From: a virus
Virus record (IMG/VR): IMGVR_UViG_3300037041_000444
Location: 1 to 31,551 of that record
Direction: 5' to 3' (one strand)
Length of the DNA stretch: 31,551 nt
The position numbers and the translations under genes were made by a program. The notes below the pieces were generated by a model. It ran no database searches. It saw nothing but the letters and a program-made list of their open reading frames with translations, and had not been told where the DNA came from. Shown here in pieces: positions 6,963-16,994 of this stretch; position 1 is the stretch's first letter; every line of letters starts with the position of its first letter.

Positions 6963-7448
6963 ATGCTAACAAAAGAACAACTAAAAAATTATTGGGCTAA
7001 AGTGGGTGTAAAGGGTGAAGACGAGTGTTGGAATTGGACTGCTTGCAGGGATGGAGATGGGTATGGGCAGTATGGGCGGTTTAATTTTGGTAATGGGATG
7101 AGTGCCGCCCATAGAGTATCAGCATACATTGCTGGATTAATACCTAGCATAGGAAGCCAATCTGATAACGACCAAGTATTGCACAAATGTGATAACACCA
7201 AATGTCAGAACCCTAAACATTTTTTTATAGGGTCTAATAAAGACAACATGGCTGATAAGGTTAAAAAAGGCCGCCAAGCGAACGGTGTAGAAAATGGTAT
7301 GGCAAGACTTACTGAGCAGGACGTTTTAGAGGTCCGCCGCCTTCATGCACAAGGGGGCATAACTCAAACGGAGTTAGCCAATATATACAATGTAAGGCAA
7401 CCACATATAGCCCGCATAGTAAATAGAAAAAGTTGGGCTCACATATGA
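6963..7448 (+). CDS. HNH endonuclease 2 with C-terminal helix-turn-helix
   Basis: A 161-residue paralogue of HNH1. The same blocks are visible: GEDECWNWTACRDGDGYGQY, AAHRVSAYIAG (first catalytic His), LHKCDNTKCQNPKHFFIGS with zinc-type cysteines and the Asn/His of the metal site, and a C-terminal LTEQDVLEVRRLHAQ...TELANIYNVRQPHIARIV helix-turn-helix. A 35-base block differs from HNH1 at two silent third positions only. It starts 21 bases after the terminator T-run with no clear Shine-Dalgarno. Its TGA overlaps the primase-helicase ATG as ATGA, exactly as HNH1 does with the nuclease gene. Probably a selfish homing element. Confidence 0.93.
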   Translation: MLTKEQLKNYWAKVGVKGEDECWNWTACRDGDGYGQYGRFNFGNGMSAAHRVSAYIAGLIPSIGSQSDNDQVLHKCDNTKCQNPKHFFIGSNKDNMADKVKKGRQANGVENGMARLTEQDVLEVRRLHAQGGITQTELANIYNVRQPHIARIVNRKSWAHI

Positions 7449-10237
7449 ACCGCCTAGAATTTTTAAAACACGTCTTACCGCCCACTGGCAAATACTGCGT
7501 AGTCTCCATTCAGAAAGGAAAAGTGCTCCAGACCTTTCCTGAGTCTATCGAAGCCATTGATGAGTGGGCCACGAAGCAGCCTAGTTTAGGTAACGACACT
7601 TATTTTGCATTAGCCACATTTGATAACACACGTAGGCTTGCCCGTTGCGCAGTTGAATACAAGTCTGTATACATTGACCTTGATTGTGGTCCCAACACAG
7701 CATATGAAACGAAAGACGAAGGGATTGTTGCATTAAGGGCATTTGTCGATAAGGTTAAGCTACCAAAGCCAACAGTAGTATCATCAGGAGGAGGGTTTCA
7801 CGTTTATTTTACCTTTACTGAAGCTGCCACTTATGACCAGTGGCACGGCGTGGCTAATGCTTTAAAAGCCAGAATCATAGCTGAAGGTTTTGCTATCAAG
7901 GACATCGGAATTACGACAGACGCGTCTCGCATCTTAAGACTACCTGATACTATAAACTTTAAGAACAACACTAAAACGGAAGTAAAAGTCTTAATAGCTG
8001 GCACAAATGCTACAATCCGACAGTATCTTAATTTACTTGGCGCTGATGATAATATCTCTCCTGTTATACGTCTGGAGATGGGTAAAGGGAACAAACTAAA
8101 CAACACAACTTTAGCCTTGATGGGCAATACGGTTTATGACTTTGCTATCTTGATGCGCAAGAGTTTGAAAGGTGCAGGCTGCGCCCATTTGGAATACATA
8201 TACACCAATGCCGAAGATGTATCGTATCCGCACTGGATGGCGGCGTTATCTATAGCCCAGCATTGTGAAGACCGTGAGGTTGCAATACACAGCATCTCTA
8301 ACAGGTATTCAGAATATGACCCAGCCCAGACAGGATTTAAAGCGAATGAATGCAGCAAACCTCAACTATGCTCAACATTTAATAGCATCATGCCTGATCT
8401 ATGTGAAGGCTGCCAGTTTAACGGCAGGATAAATACACCGATAGTATTAGGTAAAGACATACTTGAAGCTAAACCCAAAGACAATTTAATTACTGCCGTG
8501 AGCCCAGAACTAGGTGAGATAGACATAGAGATACCGACATACCCACCGCCTTACTTCCGCGGTCCAATGGGCGGAGTTTACATTAAAAAAGCACTTGATA
8601 ATGTTGAAGATGAAGATGAAAAAACCTTAGTATACAAGAGGGACTTGTATGTAGTGGGTCGTAGGACAGACCCGGATGCTGGTGAAGTCATACACATGCG
8701 TTTTATTAGACCGCACGATGGAGTAACAGATTTCACAGCACCACTTAACACGATAACAGCCGGAGATAAATGTCGGGATATGTTGTCGTTTCATGGAGTC
8801 GCCGCTAACTCAAATCAGATGAGAGCAATTACTAATTATCTGATAGCGTGGACTGATTATTTAGCAGATGAATTAACTGGACAGAAGGCGGATCAAGTGA
8901 GAATACAATACGGGTGGCATGATGAACATAGGTCTTTTGTAATTGGGTGCAGAGAGTTTAGTAAAAACCAACCTGTGAAGTATAGCCCACCCTCGAAAGC
9001 AACAGAAGTTATAAACCCTTATTATAATAAGGAGGGCTCGTTAGCTGCTTGGACTAAGGTAGCTAATAATTATGCGTTGGCTGGCAATGAGGTTAGGGCG
9101 TTTGGATTGTTCTTAAGTCTTGGCGCACCGATGTTTAAGTTCTTTGCATTGGGTGGTGCGATTGTGCATTTAACTAATGCTTCTTCTGGAGTAGGTAAGT
9201 CGACTATACAGAAGGTAGCTAATAGCGTTTGGGGCAACCCTGATACAACTATGATGGTTAAGGATGATACGGCTGCGTCTAAGTATCAGCGTATGGGCAC
9301 GGTTAATAACTTGATATTGTGCATGGATGAAGTGACTAATATGAGGCCCGAGGCTGTCAGTGACTTTGCATTTGGTATCACTAATGGTCGTGGTAGAAAC
9401 AGACAACAAGCAGCGGCTAATGCTGAGCGTATTAATAACACCACATGGTCATTGCCATGTATCACATCAGGTAACAACAGCTTACACGAGGTATTGCAAA
9501 TAGACAAAGCTGACCCGGAGGGCGAGAGGTTGCGGGTGCTGGAGATTGAGGTAGTTCGCACAGACAGTTTATCTAAGCAAGAGACTGACCAGATATTCTC
9601 AGTTGACTTGTTGGAGAACTACGGACACGCTGGCGAAGTAATGATGCAGTATGTATTGGATAACTACGAGGAGTGCCGAGCTGATTTGAGGAAGGTTCAG
9701 TTAGAGTTTGATAAGGCGGCTAAGCTCACTCAGCCAGACCGATACTATTCAGCATTGTGTGCTACAGCTATATGGGGTGGTAGAGTTGCTAATCACTTAG
9801 GTCTAGTGGACATTCCTGTTAAACCTGTATTTGACCGTATGGTTAAGCACCTTAAGAAGCGTGCTGATGTAGTGGAAGACAAGGTAGGTGAGAGGTCAAG
9901 TGGGTTCTTGGGCACATTCTTATTAGAGCACATAGACCACCAGCTTATTATAAACAAGACCCCACCTGCTATTGAGGGTATGTTGTCTTGCCCTATAAAC
10001 GTGCCACGTGGTCAGTTAATAATTAGAAGAGAGCCTGATGCTGATAGGGTTTATATCGTTGCCAGTATAATAAAGAAGTGGTGTGCGACTAAGCAGATTA
10101 ACTATGGCAATATGGTAACGGACTTAGAAGCTTCTGGTTTAATGGTAGGATTGACTAAGGTAAAGATGTCAGAAGGCACACCACAGGACAGCCCTGCGGT
10201 GTTAGCTCTAGTATTGGATGCTACTAAGATAGTGTAG
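7445..10237 (+). CDS. Primase-helicase: AEP-like primase fused to a DUF927-like/SF3-type ATPase
   Basis: A 930-residue replication protein. The ATG at 7445 overlaps the HNH2 stop; the TTG at 7433 is rejected. The N-terminal domain has YIDLDCG (Asp78, Asp80), SSGGGFHVYF (His119) and DASRILRLPDTINFK (Asp159-Arg162), the pattern of an archaeo-eukaryotic-type primase. Cys303, Cys309, Cys320 and Cys323 (PQLCSTF...CEGC) form a likely zinc knuckle linking it to the helicase part. The ATPase domain has Walker A SSGVGKST (Lys585), Walker B LILCMDEV (Asp628-Glu629) and a following GRGRNRQQAA arginine-rich loop. The last 250 residues are helical and basic. It probably primes and unwinds at the phage fork, with the family A polymerase and the SSB-like protein as partners. 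It ends one base from the convergent late operon. Confidence 0.93.
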   Translation: MNRLEFLKHVLPPTGKYCVVSIQKGKVLQTFPESIEAIDEWATKQPSLGNDTYFALATFDNTRRLARCAVEYKSVYIDLDCGPNTAYETKDEGIVALRAFVDKVKLPKPTVVSSGGGFHVYFTFTEAATYDQWHGVANALKARIIAEGFAIKDIGITTDASRILRLPDTINFKNNTKTEVKVLIAGTNATIRQYLNLLGADDNISPVIRLEMGKGNKLNNTTLALMGNTVYDFAILMRKSLKGAGCAHLEYIYTNAEDVSYPHWMAALSIAQHCEDREVAIHSISNRYSEYDPAQTGFKANECSKPQLCSTFNSIMPDLCEGCQFNGRINTPIVLGKDILEAKPKDNLITAVSPELGEIDIEIPTYPPPYFRGPMGGVYIKKALDNVEDEDEKTLVYKRDLYVVGRRTDPDAGEVIHMRFIRPHDGVTDFTAPLNTITAGDKCRDMLSFHGVAANSNQMRAITNYLIAWTDYLADELTGQKADQVRIQYGWHDEHRSFVIGCREFSKNQPVKYSPPSKATEVINPYYNKEGSLAAWTKVANNYALAGNEVRAFGLFLSLGAPMFKFFALGGAIVHLTNASSGVGKSTIQKVANSVWGNPDTTMMVKDDTAASKYQRMGTVNNLILCMDEVTNMRPEAVSDFAFGITNGRGRNRQQAAANAERINNTTWSLPCITSGNNSLHEVLQIDKADPEGERLRVLEIEVVRTDSLSKQETDQIFSVDLLENYGHAGEVMMQYVLDNYEECRADLRKVQLEFDKAAKLTQPDRYYSALCATAIWGGRVANHLGLVDIPVKPVFDRMVKHLKKRADVVEDKVGERSSGFLGTFLLEHIDHQLIINKTPPAIEGMLSCPINVPRGQLIIRREPDADRVYIVASIIKKWCATKQINYGNMVTDLEASGLMVGLTKVKMSEGTPQDSPAVLALVLDATKIV

Positions 10238-10238
10238 G

Positions 10239-13200
10239 TTATTTGCGGGGGTTAGCTCTTTTGGCTTCCTCCGCAGCAACCGCTTTGTTCATCTCTTTAT
10301 ATACTGTAATCATAGTATCAACGAGTTCCTGCTGCCCTTTCTTAATTTCTAAGAACTCTCTTTTCTTTTGGGGTGCATCTGTTTTCTGCCTACCCATCAA
10401 CTCTTCAGTTGCCTTCATCTCCCCTAGCTTGCCCTTCATCTTGTTCATACTATCTGCAAACCCTGCTGCTATTACATGATAGGGACTTTTCAAGAACCCT
10501 TCTAAATCTTCTACATCGCCCCTATCTTTAAAGTATTCAAGTGCTGCTTTCTGTGAGCTTAACTCTTTAGCCATATCAAAAGCTTTACCCACTTCTAAAA
10601 TTTTATTAGGGTTAGTTAAAATGCTGCGTAGTATAGGATAGTCTTCAACGATTGCTTTAGGGTTTTCAGGTTTAGTAGGTGTTTCAATTCCCACCACACC
10701 TAATGCTTTATGTATATTACCTTTTTCAGATGTAGCTGAATGAATAACAGCATTAGCCATACCATAGTAGTCAGAAAAATATCCACGCAATATATAATCT
10801 ACTTTAGCAGGGCTTATCTTAGTGCCGCGCTCTCCTGATACAGAGTTAATAGCATCAGCAAACCAGTTAGCAATAGGTGAGCTTTTAGATTCACGAAGTT
10901 CACTAGGTAAGTTTAACTGTGAGGCGCTTTCAATATTAGTTCCACGATATGCACTATACCCTGATATAGTTTCTACTACAGGGGCTATACCTGAAGGTGC
11001 ATGAAATCTTAAAGCTCCTTTCTCATTAATATCAAAAGGTAGTGGTGGGGTAATTGTAGTTAGGGCTTGCTTCCAACCCCGTTGCATAATGTCTTTCCAG
11101 TCTAGTCCCACCTCATGCCCTAGTGCTTTAAATAGAGATATGGTTGCAAGTGTAGGCATAGTAACGCCCCAGAACCCTGCTTCAAATGGGATTGTCGGTG
11201 CAATGCTAGTGCCATCTGGGGTTTTCACATGAGGGATTAAGAGCCTATTAATATTAGCCTCATCACGTATAAACTTTTCATACTCTTCAGGATTGTTCAT
11301 TAATGACCATGCTGTGTATCCCATAGTCATTGCACCTAGTGTAAGCGTTTGGGTCCAAAACATTTTCTTAGCAACGGCTGCTTCTTTCTTACTTAGTCCA
11401 TAGCCAGTAGCATTCTTAACCAACGCGTCCAAACTGTTCAATGATGCGCCTGAGAACAGGTAGGCTTTACGGTATAGGTTAACCTTATCACTCGACCCTG
11501 ATGCAGAGAAGTTAATAAATTGCCTAGCTCTGTTCACAGCATAGGTTTCAGCCGCATCACCCTTCAACCCATTTTCCTTAGCGTCTAGCATAGCCATCTC
11601 ATACACGTGAGCACGCACACCTGCATCAATACTACCTGCAACGGTCTTTAGTCCTCTACCCACTGCACCTAATGGCTTACCTATAACAGGTAGTCTGCTA
11701 GCATCTAATAAACTCTTAGGCTTCTCAAGCCCTTCAAATGAATGACTAAGCTGGTCAACGAAATCATGGATACCTACAATCAAACCATGACTTTCAAGAA
11801 TTTCAGCAGCTGTTTTGTTACCTTTACCCGCAGCTTTACGTGCTAATGGAGGAGCCATTGCATAAGCCATATTCTTAATCATACTACCTATAACTTTACT
11901 GCCTAACCAGTTACTGGGTTTAAGGATGTTCCCATGCTCAGTTCCAGATAGTAACACCGCACTAGCCATTTCTCCCGGTAGCTGGCGCAAAAAGAAACTA
12001 GGTGTTTGCAAGGCTGTCGTTCTGATTAAGTGCGTGCCTGTAGTTAGCATATTCAAGACAGGGTGCATCAAGGGCCTAGTAAACGATAGTATTTCTAACA
12101 AGTGTGGGTCTTCAATGATGTATGTTTTATCTCTTCCACCCTCTCTTAAAGTTAATGCCCTAGCTCTTTGCACAGTAGTTAGGCGCTCTGCCCTAGAACG
12201 TGATATAGGGTAAGCTAAGTTCTCATTAACCTTACGCACCTGACCTACGCCTTCGCGCTTGGCATTATTAATAAGCCCTGTTATCACACCACGTTGCACA
12301 CGGCGTTTAAGGTTCTCTGCCATATTGACAGTTTGCTCTGAATGCACGATCTTCTTAACATTGCCCATAGGCATAGGCTTACCGCCCTGATCTTTCTTAT
12401 TCCCGTAGATATCTTCAAGGTCTGACATTGACTTATATAGTGGTGCATAGGGTGCATCTTTAAAGTCCTTAGCTTGCGCCTCAGTATACATACCTGCCTG
12501 ATATTCAAACTCTACTATGCTATCTAATACTCTCTTAGTATCTGTAAGGGCATCTTGTAGGTCTTGGTTCTCCCATCCATCTACATCAACTTCCTGTTTA
12601 ACATCCTTACCATTTTTATCTTTAACCACTTCAAAGCGTGTAACCTTTTTACCTGTTTTTTTAGTAACTTTCTCTTTCCATGCAATATCTGCATCAGTAA
12701 CCATACGCTCTGGACCTAGCAGCTTAGCTTTTTCTATTTTGCTATCTTTAAGGGTTTTAACAAGGCTCTCTAAAGCTTTCTGCTCTTTGATTGTCGCTTT
12801 GCCTTTAGCATCAATATGTTTTTCTAAGGCATCAACCTTTTTCTCAAGGTCAGGTATCTCTGTAGCTAACTCACCTAAACGCACCTTATTATCTTCAAGT
12901 TTTTGAAGGGTATTTTCCTCTATAGCTAAATCATCTTGGGCTTTTTTCACATCGGCAGCGGCTTTTATTAATGCTGGACCTACTGCTGCCTTCTGTGCAG
13001 TTTGGGCAGCACTTAGCTTACCATTTGCTGCTGTTACTTTACCCGTCTGTTTAATAATCTGCTTATCTATATGATGCTCTTTAAGTCTATGCTCACCTAT
13101 GTTGATACGTAGCACATCTGAGAACACTTGTAGGAAGCCGGGCTTTTCTTTGTCTAGCTTAGCCACACGGTCTAGCACACTATCTATAGTTATAGCTTTA

Positions 13201-16200
13201 CCATCAACGCCCACAAGGTCTTTAATAACAGCTTCGCCCACATCATTAATATGAGGTGCCCCTAGTTTAGCTACGTTATTTGCAAAGTTTAAACCTTGGT
13301 CTGCTTGGTCTTTAATTAAGTCTGCGCGTAGGCGGGATTTTGTTATTACTTTCCCTGCCGCATCTTTTACTGGTTTCGATATAGTATCTAACTTTTGCAG
13401 CACACGAGTTACAGGATCATTACTATTAACAGCAACTCGCCTTAACTCAGAAGCATTTTCTTTAGAGGGTTTAAAAAAATCAAACCCTTCCTTAAGTTTA
13501 GTATGTAGTTCTTCATGCCACGGCTTGGACTTCTCTGATGACGTTAGTGGCTTAACATTGCCCTCTTCGTCTGTGCGTTCTTTAGCTTCCTTAACCGTTT
13601 GTTCCCAATCAGCCGATTGTGGTTTAGCTTTAGTAGAATACGCAGTTCCTTCACGTGCTGTTCTTTGAGCAGTCATGCTCTCTTTGCGTAGGGCTTTCAA
13701 CGCAAGGTGTTTTGCATCAGCCTCAGTCAGTTTAACCTTAATGCCCAAGTGCATACGGGCAAAGTTCCGCACAGCGGATAAAAGCTTTTTAACTACTGGT
13801 AAGTGTGGAGCGTGCTCTACTAAATAAGCCAATGCTTCATGGGCGCGTAAGTGTGCTGGTGTATCTTTAGGAATAGAAGCTCGGGCTTTATCGAATGCTG
13901 GGCCTTCATTGTTCAGGGCTTGGTGGGTAATATCTTTATAGACTTCAGAACCGACTAGGTTCTCCATACCCACATGGGTTCCCACTTCGTGCAAAGCTAC
14001 ATTCTGTATGGACTCAGGCGTTAGTTTATCTGCAACGAAATGCGCTACACCTTCAGGCGTAGTAAGACCTTGCACATTCTCAGGGTGTTTGCCTTCAGGT
14101 AGAGTCTCAGCAGTGTCGTGTATAACAGCCTTACCAGATGCCACTAGTCGCTTCATCTCAGGAGAGAGCGTCTTAGTTAAAGACTCAGCAGTATGTCCAG
14201 TAGGTTCTGCTTTATCGGAAACAGAAAAGTAGTCCTGTTCACCTTGTTCGGCTATCTCATTACTGTATTCAACTTCTTCTGGGGTAATTACTTTTTTACC
14301 TTTAGGTGCTGTTTTACCCGCTAATTTCTTTGCTGCAATCCTATCTCTAACATCTTGCCTTGCTAATGCCTCAGCTGCTAATTTCTCATTTTCAAGCCTA
14401 GCTGCTTCAGCTTTTCTATCAGTTATCTTATTAGCAAACCCTTGTGCTTGTAGCTGATCCCTTTCATATTGGGTTAAATCTTCTTCAGCTACTTCTTCTT
14501 CCAAAGGCGCTTCTACTTTACCTTTTTTACTCTCACCTAAATCAAGTAGTTTTGTAGGCCGATCTATAGGGGTTGATGCCGCAGTCTCTCTACCCATTTC
14601 CAAGTCTGCCCGAACTTCAGACATAATGTCTTCAAGTCCCATATCTTTATCTTTAAAGATGTTTTCATAATTTACAAGGTGCTCTTTAGTTAGAAGCCCT
14701 TGATCTATTAGTTTAAGGATAAGTGGTTTAGCTGAACTTTTTTTATCGCCTAGCGATATCTCATCTGCTTTATCTATAGCTTTGTCATACATCTCTACCT
14801 TTATTGCATCGACATACGGCTCTTCAATAGCAACTTCTTCCTCTACAACTTTCTTTACGCCCTTCTTAGTTCCGCTTGTTACCGTCTTTTTAGCTGCTGT
14901 ATTTATTTGGTCACTGAGGGTTTTATACCAGTCGTGCTGTCCATAAGCACTATCCATTCTATTTTTTTCTTTAATGGATTCCGTTTCAAGAGATTGTAAA
15001 TAAGTTACTTGTTTTTTAGTTTTGTCATCTAAGGCAAAAAAATCTTTCCCCTTTGTTAGTTTATCTATTAGTGCTGCTACTGCTTTTGTTTGCGCTGCAT
15101 GTTCTATTAAACTAGTTTTTGCATTACTTGCGTTAACGTGTTGGATACCCGCTGATTTCGTACCCGTCTCGTTAAGGTAATCATACAAATTAAACTTACT
15201 TGATAGCTCTTTATCTATAGCTACAGACTCTTTAAAGCTTAAGTCATTAAACTCTTTTGCACTTTCTTCGGCAGCTTTTTTTCCTTTTTTACTTTGTCGA
15301 ACGATGGGCTCGGGGATGATTTCTTGAAGGGGCGTGCCTGTGCTGGTGACTTGCTGGGCATCTGTTATCTCCGGTGGGGGTGGTGGAAGTTCTTTTCCAT
15401 TAGGGTTTAGCTTTTTATGATACCAGTTATTATCAACATACTCCTCACGCAACTCCTCAGCGGCGTTTTCTTCAGGTGTTCCATACTCAGTCTTCATCCT
15501 TTCGGTAGCAGGTATGGTCTTAATCTCTTCTTCACTAGGTGGTGGCACTTCACCTTTTTTAACTTCTTCAGGTGCTCTACCTTTCAAGCCTTTAACAACA
15601 GTATGTGGACCTGCAAACCAAGCGGCTGACTCAAGTGTGCCTAAGTGGTCTTGGTCAAGTGGGTTCTCACCTATTGCAGCTTGCTTAACGCCTGTCATGC
15701 CTTCCATAACAGCCATGTTCTTAGCTACTTCCACACCATAGGTTTTTACAAGTTCAGCAGCTCTATTAGCGCCTATTTTAGCTACAACTTTCTCGCCCAA
15801 CAACTCTACTAATTTAGCAGTAGGTAAGCCCATTGTTTCTAATGCGGCTAGTGGTGCGGCAGCTACTGCTGATTGCCAGCCCGGTATCTCTACGCCTTGT
15901 TCTTCTGCGAAGTGCTCTATCTCACCTTTAGCGGCAGGTAGCATAGTAGCGGCTTTAGCAATACGTCCAATAGGTGTCATCGCGGGCAAGTATTCCCCTG
16001 CCATACGTGCCATAGGCTGAGCTAAGTTCTGACTTACTTTAGATTCAAGGTAGCCTAGTGGCCCTTCTGCTTCTGCCTTAGCTGCCATTTCAGGAGTGAT
16101 GTTATACTCACTGGCTTTAGCATGTTCACGCCAATTCTTAGCGGCTTCTGGAAAGTCTAAACCCTCTGCAACATTAGCCCCAAGATGCTGTAAACCGGCA

Positions 16201-16985
16201 ACGAAGTTATAGCGCATACCTTTTAATGTTTCTATATCAGGCGTAGGTGCTTTCGGGCCTTCAGGCGTAGCTACAGGTGCTAGACCCGGTATTGCGTCAG
16301 GATTAACAGGTGATGCTTGTGGCACTGGAGGTGCAGGTGGTTGTTGAGGCTGTGGAGCTTGTTGCTGTTGGGCTGGCTGCTGTGCAAGTTGTTCAGCTAC
16401 TGCAATACGTTTAGGCATATTAGCTTCAGCTTTACCCATACGCTCATAGTCTGTTGCAAAGATCGTAGCTGCTTCTGCGGCGGTATCCGTATTAAGCATT
16501 TTGTCATATGCTCTTTTAGCGCCAGCATCTTTTCCTTGCAGCTCTTGCATCATATAATCTAGCTGTGTAGATAGATCATTAGGGAACAGATTATTTTCTT
16601 TAGCGTAGTTAAACAGCCCTGCTTTACGGTCCCCAAGAAACTGAGCAATACCAAATGCACCACTCTTAGGATTAACAGCATCAGGGTTTCCGCCTGATTC
16701 TTGTGCTATATTTCCAGCAATAGCTGAAGCCACGTGGTCTGGTAGGCCTTTATCTACGAAGTAGTTTTTAACTGACAGTAGATTCTCAGGTGGCGTGCCA
16801 CTTGGTATAGGCTCAGAGGGTTGAGCTACAGGTGCAGTTGGCTGAGCTACGGGCGCAGGTGGCGTATATGACACCATATACTTGCCAAGACCTAATGCAC
16901 TATCAAGCGAATCTGAGCCTGTAGTTGTAGGTGAATCAGAAAGCCCTAATGCGTTATCTAAAGATGCAGACCCCGTGCGTGACAT
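10239..16985 (-). CDS. Giant virion protein: lysozyme, metallopeptidase-like site, coiled coil, membrane segment
   Basis: A 2248-residue, probably injected, virion protein. It opens with two copies of TGS-x-SLD-x-ALGL (4-15 and 22-33). Residues about 66-185 look like a phage tail lysozyme domain (GNIAQESGGNPDAVNP with Glu96; GAFGIAQFLGDR). Pro/Gln-rich linkers follow (about 195-245). Near residue 995 HEVGTHVG is an HExxxH zincin-like motif. Residues about 1308-1415 are Ala/Lys/Glu-rich coiled coil. The C-terminal third has LQTPSFFLRQLPGE (about 1660), resembling domains of large polyvalent phage proteins (possibly LPD38), and one hydrophobic stretch (about 1873-1893). Such giants degrade the cell wall and carry DNA across the envelope, as T7 gp16 does. 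AAGGAAA precedes the ATG. Last gene of the late operon. Confidence 0.88.
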   Translation of the reverse strand: MSRTGSASLDNALGLSDSPTTTGSDSLDSALGLGKYMVSYTPPAPVAQPTAPVAQPSEPIPSGTPPENLLSVKNYFVDKGLPDHVASAIAGNIAQESGGNPDAVNPKSGAFGIAQFLGDRKAGLFNYAKENNLFPNDLSTQLDYMMQELQGKDAGAKRAYDKMLNTDTAAEAATIFATDYERMGKAEANMPKRIAVAEQLAQQPAQQQQAPQPQQPPAPPVPQASPVNPDAIPGLAPVATPEGPKAPTPDIETLKGMRYNFVAGLQHLGANVAEGLDFPEAAKNWREHAKASEYNITPEMAAKAEAEGPLGYLESKVSQNLAQPMARMAGEYLPAMTPIGRIAKAATMLPAAKGEIEHFAEEQGVEIPGWQSAVAAAPLAALETMGLPTAKLVELLGEKVVAKIGANRAAELVKTYGVEVAKNMAVMEGMTGVKQAAIGENPLDQDHLGTLESAAWFAGPHTVVKGLKGRAPEEVKKGEVPPPSEEEIKTIPATERMKTEYGTPEENAAEELREEYVDNNWYHKKLNPNGKELPPPPPEITDAQQVTSTGTPLQEIIPEPIVRQSKKGKKAAEESAKEFNDLSFKESVAIDKELSSKFNLYDYLNETGTKSAGIQHVNASNAKTSLIEHAAQTKAVAALIDKLTKGKDFFALDDKTKKQVTYLQSLETESIKEKNRMDSAYGQHDWYKTLSDQINTAAKKTVTSGTKKGVKKVVEEEVAIEEPYVDAIKVEMYDKAIDKADEISLGDKKSSAKPLILKLIDQGLLTKEHLVNYENIFKDKDMGLEDIMSEVRADLEMGRETAASTPIDRPTKLLDLGESKKGKVEAPLEEEVAEEDLTQYERDQLQAQGFANKITDRKAEAARLENEKLAAEALARQDVRDRIAAKKLAGKTAPKGKKVITPEEVEYSNEIAEQGEQDYFSVSDKAEPTGHTAESLTKTLSPEMKRLVASGKAVIHDTAETLPEGKHPENVQGLTTPEGVAHFVADKLTPESIQNVALHEVGTHVGMENLVGSEVYKDITHQALNNEGPAFDKARASIPKDTPAHLRAHEALAYLVEHAPHLPVVKKLLSAVRNFARMHLGIKVKLTEADAKHLALKALRKESMTAQRTAREGTAYSTKAKPQSADWEQTVKEAKERTDEEGNVKPLTSSEKSKPWHEELHTKLKEGFDFFKPSKENASELRRVAVNSNDPVTRVLQKLDTISKPVKDAAGKVITKSRLRADLIKDQADQGLNFANNVAKLGAPHINDVGEAVIKDLVGVDGKAITIDSVLDRVAKLDKEKPGFLQVFSDVLRINIGEHRLKEHHIDKQIIKQTGKVTAANGKLSAAQTAQKAAVGPALIKAAADVKKAQDDLAIEENTLQKLEDNKVRLGELATEIPDLEKKVDALEKHIDAKGKATIKEQKALESLVKTLKDSKIEKAKLLGPERMVTDADIAWKEKVTKKTGKKVTRFEVVKDKNGKDVKQEVDVDGWENQDLQDALTDTKRVLDSIVEFEYQAGMYTEAQAKDFKDAPYAPLYKSMSDLEDIYGNKKDQGGKPMPMGNVKKIVHSEQTVNMAENLKRRVQRGVITGLINNAKREGVGQVRKVNENLAYPISRSRAERLTTVQRARALTLREGGRDKTYIIEDPHLLEILSFTRPLMHPVLNMLTTGTHLIRTTALQTPSFFLRQLPGEMASAVLLSGTEHGNILKPSNWLGSKVIGSMIKNMAYAMAPPLARKAAGKGNKTAAEILESHGLIVGIHDFVDQLSHSFEGLEKPKSLLDASRLPVIGKPLGAVGRGLKTVAGSIDAGVRAHVYEMAMLDAKENGLKGDAAETYAVNRARQFINFSASGSSDKVNLYRKAYLFSGASLNSLDALVKNATGYGLSKKEAAVAKKMFWTQTLTLGAMTMGYTAWSLMNNPEEYEKFIRDEANINRLLIPHVKTPDGTSIAPTIPFEAGFWGVTMPTLATISLFKALGHEVGLDWKDIMQRGWKQALTTITPPLPFDINEKGALRFHAPSGIAPVVETISGYSAYRGTNIESASQLNLPSELRESKSSPIANWFADAINSVSGERGTKISPAKVDYILRGYFSDYYGMANAVIHSATSEKGNIHKALGVVGIETPTKPENPKAIVEDYPILRSILTNPNKILEVGKAFDMAKELSSQKAALEYFKDRGDVEDLEGFLKSPYHVIAAGFADSMNKMKGKLGEMKATEELMGRQKTDAPQKKREFLEIKKGQQELVDTMITVYKEMNKAVAAEEAKRANPRK
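10244..10275. other. Imperfect hairpin at the convergent gene junction
   Basis: TGCGGGGG (10244-10251) can pair with CCTCCGCA (10268-10275), with one G-T wobble, and the loop holds a further AGC/GCT pairing. It overlaps the last codons of the giant gene and lies just past the primase-helicase stop. There is no T-run on either strand, so it is not a classical terminator. It could slow or stop polymerases arriving from both sides. Confidence 0.3.
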
Positions 16986-16994
16986 AGTGTTTCC

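Noticed and set aside
11926-12906. Plus-strand ORFs of 95 and 129 residues opposite the giant gene
   Set aside because: They are antisense shadows of a well-supported coding region, Ser/Leu/Cys-rich, without ribosome binding sites.
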